Shown in pieces: positions 6,492 through 9,084 of a stretch of DNA of 9,084 nucleotides. This DNA comes from Microcaldota archaeon. Lineage in GTDB: Archaea; Micrarchaeota; Micrarchaeia; Micrarchaeales; Micrarchaeaceae. The notes beneath the pieces are model-generated. The model saw nothing but the letters and a program-made list of their open reading frames with translations. It had not been told where the DNA came from and did no database searches. A program made the position numbers and the translations under genes. The stretch spans positions 1 through 9,084 of the forward strand of contig JAKAOQ010000022.1 in NCBI GenBank assembly GCA_021812105.1, read 5' to 3'. Every line of letters begins with the position of its first letter. Positions within the stretch are counted from its first letter, which is position 1.

Positions 6492-6806
6492 ATGGCGAAG
6501 CGCAGGAATTTCAGTCTTTACGATATAGAAGAGGTCCTGAAGGGCGCGGGGGCCACGAGAGTGCACGAGAAAGCGATAATAAGCTTCGAGACCGAACTGG
6601 AAGAGACTGTAAGGGAGCTCGTAAGCGAGGCTCAGTTCTACGCCAACTATGCTGGAAGAAGCAATCTCATAACAAACTCAGACATCGCTATGGCTGAGAA
6701 CGGAAAGCACACGCCAAAGATTGGCTATGGTAGCGTCCGCGTAGCGAGGATCAGGAAAAGCGCGCCCGCCAAAACACACGGAGTTACAGAAGCGAAGCGA
6801 ATTTGA
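6492..6806 (+). CDS. Archaeal histone-fold protein with basic C-terminal tail
   Basis: The product is 104 residues from ATG 6492. Residues 7-68 form the histone fold: first helix SLYDIEEVLKGAGATRV (8-24), long central helix over roughly 26-55 ending in the AGR turn (54-56), and a final short helix after ITNSDIAMA (60-68). The R56 to D64 spacing matches the R-T loop pair of archaeal histones such as HMfB. Such proteins dimerise and wrap DNA. Most archaeal histones stop at this point (about 66-70 residues). Here a further 35-36 residues follow, rich in Lys, Arg and His with few acidic residues, which would make a positively charged tail. A CBF/NF-Y-like transcription factor is the alternative reading of a histone fold with extra sequence. 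The frame is open upstream of 6492, but ATG 6492 is preceded by a candidate ribosome-binding site and gives a normal N-terminus. Its last 23 bp overlap the end of the opposing transferase gene. Confidence 0.85.
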   Translation: MAKRRNFSLYDIEEVLKGAGATRVHEKAIISFETELEETVRELVSEAQFYANYAGRSNLITNSDIAMAENGKHTPKIGYGSVRVARIRKSAPAKTHGVTEAKRI

Positions 6807-7827
6807 GTCCGAAAGCGAGAAGCACGAACAGGATCTCTATACCCCACATCCACTCCGAAACCTCCCACTCCTTCTGCTTCCTGATGTTCATTATGAGGTG
6901 TGTCCAGCTGTATATCTTCTTGCCGTACGGAGCCTCCAGAGTGCCATCAGCCCTCCTTATACCTAAATCGCTGGTCTTGAACTTCTTCCTGAGGTGAAGG
7001 AAGAACTCAACGAACCACGGAAGGAATATTATAATCCCGAATGCTTCCATGTTGCCCAGGATCATTATGCCGAGCAGCGCAACTCCGAATCCGAACGTGA
7101 AGCTGTCCCCCGGAATTATCTTTGCCGGATATATATGGAACGGGAAGAATCCCAGCACCGTTGCGAACAGTATGCCCGAAAGAAGTGCCCCTATGTAGTT
7201 TACAGTCATCAGGCTGTACAGCAGCATAGCACCGCTGAGTATCACCGCGCTTCCACTCGCCATCCCATCAAACCCTCCAAGGAGATTGAAAGCGTTGGAC
7301 ACGAATATTACCGCGAGCGGTATTATCAGCAGTGGATAGATCAGTCCAAACGAGACCAAGCCAAAGAAAGGCACGTCTATCACAGAGACGCCTGCGTTTA
7401 TAGCTATAAGAGGTATGGCGCCGAGCAGAGTGAACAGCGGCCTCTGCCACTGTTTTAACCCTACCTTTTTGTGCTTTTTCTGCTCTACGCGCGATCTGTT
7501 TTTGACGAACAACTCGTCGAGGAATCCGCTCATTGTTATGATTAGCACAGAGGTAAGCACAGCGAATATGTCAACAAGCGAAACCGCGGGGGTGTAGAAG
7601 TTGAAGCTGCTCCCGAACGCGTAAGTGAAAAGCCCCATAGCGAAACCAAACGCTACTGCTATACCTCCCCCAGTAGGCAACGACCCTTTTTTGTTCATGT
7701 CTTCCAATACTATTCCCGCCTCTTTCATGTAGCCTATAACAAAAAGAGTTGATACTACAGTTATGATAAATGCGACGATTGAAGGTATCAATATTGTCAG
7801 ATACGAATGGTACACATCAAACACCAC
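6784..7827 (-). CDS. GPT/MraY-family polyprenyl-phosphate sugar-1-phosphate transferase (GlcNAc-1-P transferase type)
   Basis: The protein has 347 residues and about ten membrane segments. Motifs run in family order: DMNKKGSLPTGGG (43-55), GFLDE (101-105, usual GFxDD), NAFNLLGGFDGM (178-189), and FHIYPAKIIPGDSFTF (230-245) with the nucleotide-site Gly-Asp at 240-241. The stretch after that (ILGN at 256-259, then FLPWFVEFFLHLRKKF at 268-283) resembles eukaryotic ALG7/DPAGT1 more than bacterial MraY. The enzyme would transfer a HexNAc-1-phosphate from a UDP-sugar to dolichyl phosphate at the membrane, the first committed step of lipid-linked glycan assembly. The sugar cannot be read from the sequence. 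The second Asp of the magnesium-binding pair is Glu105. The start is GTG 7827 (GTG-GTG); a TTATTAAA box 26-28 bp upstream suggests a leaderless transcript. It converges on and overlaps the histone gene by 23 bp. Confidence 0.88.
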   Translation of the reverse strand: MVFDVYHSYLTILIPSIVAFIITVVSTLFVIGYMKEAGIVLEDMNKKGSLPTGGGIAVAFGFAMGLFTYAFGSSFNFYTPAVSLVDIFAVLTSVLIITMSGFLDELFVKNRSRVEQKKHKKVGLKQWQRPLFTLLGAIPLIAINAGVSVIDVPFFGLVSFGLIYPLLIIPLAVIFVSNAFNLLGGFDGMASGSAVILSGAMLLYSLMTVNYIGALLSGILFATVLGFFPFHIYPAKIIPGDSFTFGFGVALLGIMILGNMEAFGIIIFLPWFVEFFLHLRKKFKTSDLGIRRADGTLEAPYGKKIYSWTHLIMNIRKQKEWEVSEWMWGIEILFVLLAFGLKFASLL

Positions 7828-7849
7828 GGACAGGTGTAGAAGTCTGGAT

Positions 7850-7860
7850 TTTTAATAAGC
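7850..7860 (-). promoter_or_regulatory. Promoter of the sugar-1-phosphate transferase gene
   Basis: On the minus strand, CTTATTAAAAA centres near 7854, about 26-28 bp before the GTG start at 7827. That is the archaeal TATA spacing for transcription starting at the start codon, and no Shine-Dalgarno sequence is present. Confidence 0.5.
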
Positions 7861-7870
7861 AATGAATAGA

Positions 7871-7884
7871 GATATATAAATAAT
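7871..7884 (+). promoter_or_regulatory. tRNA-Arg promoter (TATA box, with purine-rich BRE-like flank)
   Basis: TATATAAA at 7873-7880 centres 26-27 bp before G7903, the first base of the mature tRNA, with purine-rich GAATAGAG just upstream resembling a BRE. This spacing predicts transcription starting at the mature 5' end. Confidence 0.65.
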
Positions 7885-7902
7885 TATCACTAACCTACTG
7901 TT

Positions 7903-7979
7903 GCCCCTGTAGTATAACTTGGATAGAACACGGGCTTGCGGAGCCTGTGATTCGGGTTCAAATCCCGACAGGGGCGCCA
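7903..7979 (+). tRNA. tRNA-Arg, anticodon GCG (reads CGC/CGU), CCA encoded
   Basis: The acceptor stem GCCCCTG (7903-7909) pairs with CAGGGGC (7969-7975). Discriminator G7976 is followed by an encoded CCA (7977-7979). The anticodon stem CGGGC (7931-7935) pairs with GCCTG (7943-7947) with one G-T pair. It closes a 7-base loop TTGCGGA (7936-7942) with anticodon GCG at 7938-7940. The T stem TCGGG/CCCGA (7952-7956, 7964-7968) closes the loop TTCAAAT. A20 (7923), an arginine identity base, and G18-G19 (7921-7922) are present, and no intron is seen. The D stem is weak: G10-C25 and T11-A24 pair, then an A-A mismatch and a T-G pair. Confidence 0.95.
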
Positions 7980-8037
7980 GCAATATTGAAAATATGTTCT
8001 TGATACATAAAATTAGTGTATGCACAACCACAGCACT

Positions 8038-8048
8038 GTTTAAAAAAT
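8038..8048 (+). promoter_or_regulatory. Candidate TATA box of the surface-protein gene
   Basis: GTTTAAAAAAT directly precedes ATG 8049. Centred near 8043, it predicts a start near 8069, downstream of ATG 8049 but 7 nt before the in-frame ATG at 8076. A weaker AT stretch (ACATAAAAT, 8005-8013) would instead serve ATG 8049, so the promoter and start codon are linked questions. Confidence 0.4.
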
Positions 8049-9084
8049 ATGCCTTCCAAATACCCTCGAACTCGCATGGCCAAAAGACGCAAATTTGAAG
8101 TACCAAAACTCGCTACCAGAAAACGCCTGGAAGATGTAGGACGCAAAGAGCAGAGCGCCATGGAATATCTGGTGACTTATGGTTGGGCTATACTTCTTAT
8201 CGCCGTCGTAATGTCTGTGCTGTTCTACACAAGTTTTTCCTCTACTTCTCTTCGTGCACAACCTGGCGCATGTCAGGTCGTACGGCCTCTTGGTCCATAT
8301 ACTACGCTTGACATAAACACGGAAGGGGAATGCAGCAATCTTCTGCCTGAGTTCGTGCCTTCTTTTGGAACGTCAAATTTCACAGGTAGTACTGGAAACA
8401 ATGGCAAAGGTTACGGAAAAATATCCTATCCAAACTTTGTCCAATTGCCCAATATAAACTTCGCTCTCCACAATCCAAATCAGGCAAATTATAATTTGTA
8501 TCCGCCAGGCTTCACTATAACTGCCTGGGTCTACTGGTCTGGGCCGAACAACGCCCCCTGTCAAGGTATATTTGGTAATGACCCCACGCCAAGTTCAGGC
8601 ATTGCACTGCTCGGATACGGCGGCAATAACGGTGCTTGTGGTGTCCTATGGATAAACGGCTCTTACGTGAAGTGGAAGAACACTAGCTACGCGTTCAATA
8701 AAAACGCGTGGACTTTCGTAGCCGCAGTCTACAACCAGAGCAACGGCAGCGCAGCCGTATACACAAACATGATACTGTTTTCTAACGCGGTTCTTACTCC
8801 GAGAAACTTTCAGACCTCTAACGCGTTCACACTAGGGGCCGTAATATTTGCTAATGGGGATGTATATCCTACTAACGGCACTGTAGCAGACGTTCAACTC
8901 TACAACACACCACTCTCAATATCTGAGCTTGACGCAATGTACGGCCTTGGACTTGGAGGCGTACCCGTCCAGCTCCAAAACCTGGTCGGTTGGTGGCCGA
9001 TGAATGGCAACGCCAACGACTATTCAGGAAACGGTAACAACGGAGCCTCTACCAACGTGACGTATTCGAACAGCTGGTACAGTA
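8049..9084 (+). CDS. Class III (pilin-type) signal plus LamG-like surface protein; 3' end outside the window
   Basis: The frame is open from ATG 8049 to the window end (345 codons seen, no stop). A Lys/Arg-rich leader (1-34) precedes QSAMEYLVTYGWAILLI (35-51) and a single hydrophobic helix ending near Y60. This is the archaeal class III signal, normally cut just before the Gln by a prepilin peptidase, leaving the helix for filament assembly or anchoring. The exported part has a concanavalin-like LamG jelly-roll domain, roughly 120-300 (FTITAWVYW at 155-163, GTVADVQLYN at 277-286). A second begins at LVGWWPMNG (312-320) with DYSGNGNNG (324-332) and runs off the window. Four cysteines (75, 95, 171, 197) could form disulfides. 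Seven N-x-S/T sequons (N110, N203, N211, N229, N232, N276, N336) suit N-glycosylation. The residue before the predicted cut is Glu rather than the usual Gly/Ala. ATG 8076 (residue 10) is an alternative start favoured by the nearest TATA box. The ligand is unknown. Confidence 0.85.
   Translation, partial: MPSKYPRTRMAKRRKFEVPKLATRKRLEDVGRKEQSAMEYLVTYGWAILLIAVVMSVLFYTSFSSTSLRAQPGACQVVRPLGPYTTLDINTEGECSNLLPEFVPSFGTSNFTGSTGNNGKGYGKISYPNFVQLPNINFALHNPNQANYNLYPPGFTITAWVYWSGPNNAPCQGIFGNDPTPSSGIALLGYGGNNGACGVLWINGSYVKWKNTSYAFNKNAWTFVAAVYNQSNGSAAVYTNMILFSNAVLTPRNFQTSNAFTLGAVIFANGDVYPTNGTVADVQLYNTPLSISELDAMYGLGLGGVPVQLQNLVGWWPMNGNANDYSGNGNNGASTNVTYSNSWYS

Noticed and set aside
7936..7942. Reading the tRNA anticodon as TGC (Ala) or GCA-like
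   Set aside because: The 5-bp anticodon stem fixes the 7-base loop, putting T at position 33 and GCG at 34-36; A20 also fits arginine.
8003..8021. ATACA...TGTAT inverted repeat downstream of the tRNA, as a possible terminator
   Set aside because: Only five A/T-rich pairs with a 9-base loop and no T run after it; too weak to call.
8076..8096. Similarity of the N-termini MAKRRNF (histone) and MAKRRKF (surface protein), suggesting duplication
   Set aside because: The match is six residues with different codons in unrelated proteins; a short basic N-terminus is enough to explain it.
1..9084. CRISPR array, insertion sequence, integrase, toxin-antitoxin or defence island
   Set aside because: No direct repeats with spacers, no transposase or recombinase motifs, and all strong open frames are assigned to housekeeping or surface functions.

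Overview
The window comes from an archaeon, most likely a DPANN lineage close to Micrarchaeota. The archaeal signs are a histone-fold protein, a clamp-loader large subunit (RfcL), a DUF2070 membrane protein, a eukaryote-type GlcNAc-1-phosphate transferase, TATA boxes about 26 bp upstream of predicted starts, and few Shine-Dalgarno sites. The DPANN placement rests mainly on the last gene. It combines a class III (archaeal pilin) signal with LamG-like domains and carries the 'QSAMEYLVTYGWAILLI' stretch that I associate with these small genomes. That placement is inference.

Layout from left to right: (1) the C-terminal part of a DHH/DHHA1 phosphoesterase on the plus strand (1-546), meeting rfcL on the minus strand (551-1801) almost end to end. 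(2) An 81-bp AT-rich divergent promoter region (1802-1882) with an inverted repeat carrying TTTAAA in each arm. (3) A plus-strand, probably co-transcribed run of cis-prenyltransferase uppS (1883-2593), a DUF2070 membrane protein (2606-4480) and a dolichol/phytol-kinase-like enzyme (4493-5482), with a 12-bp gap at each junction. (4) Endonuclease IV nfo on the minus strand (5499-6350). (5) A divergent promoter region, then a histone-fold protein with a basic tail on the plus strand (6492-6806). (6) A GPT/MraY-family polyprenyl-phosphate sugar-1-phosphate transferase on the minus strand (6784-7827), whose end overlaps the histone gene by 23 bp. (7) tRNA-Arg(GCG) on the plus strand (7903-7979) with a TATA box spaced as if transcription starts at the mature 5' end. 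(8) A class III signal/LamG surface protein on the plus strand (8049 to beyond the window end).

How the genes fit together: uppS makes the long cis-polyprenyl diphosphate, the kinase-like protein can phosphorylate free polyprenol, and the GPT-type transferase loads the first sugar-1-phosphate onto polyprenyl phosphate. These are the opening steps of archaeal lipid-linked glycan assembly. The surface protein at the right end has seven N-x-S/T sequons in its visible part and is a plausible acceptor. DUF2070, of unknown function, lies between the prenyltransferase and the kinase, so a role in lipid-carrier metabolism is the most attractive hypothesis here. The other genes (RfcL, endonuclease IV, DHH phosphoesterase, histone) are DNA replication, repair and chromatin functions.

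I see no insertion sequence, CRISPR array, integrase, toxin-antitoxin pair or other mobile or defence system. This looks like core chromosome. No stretch longer than 300 bases lacks a gene.
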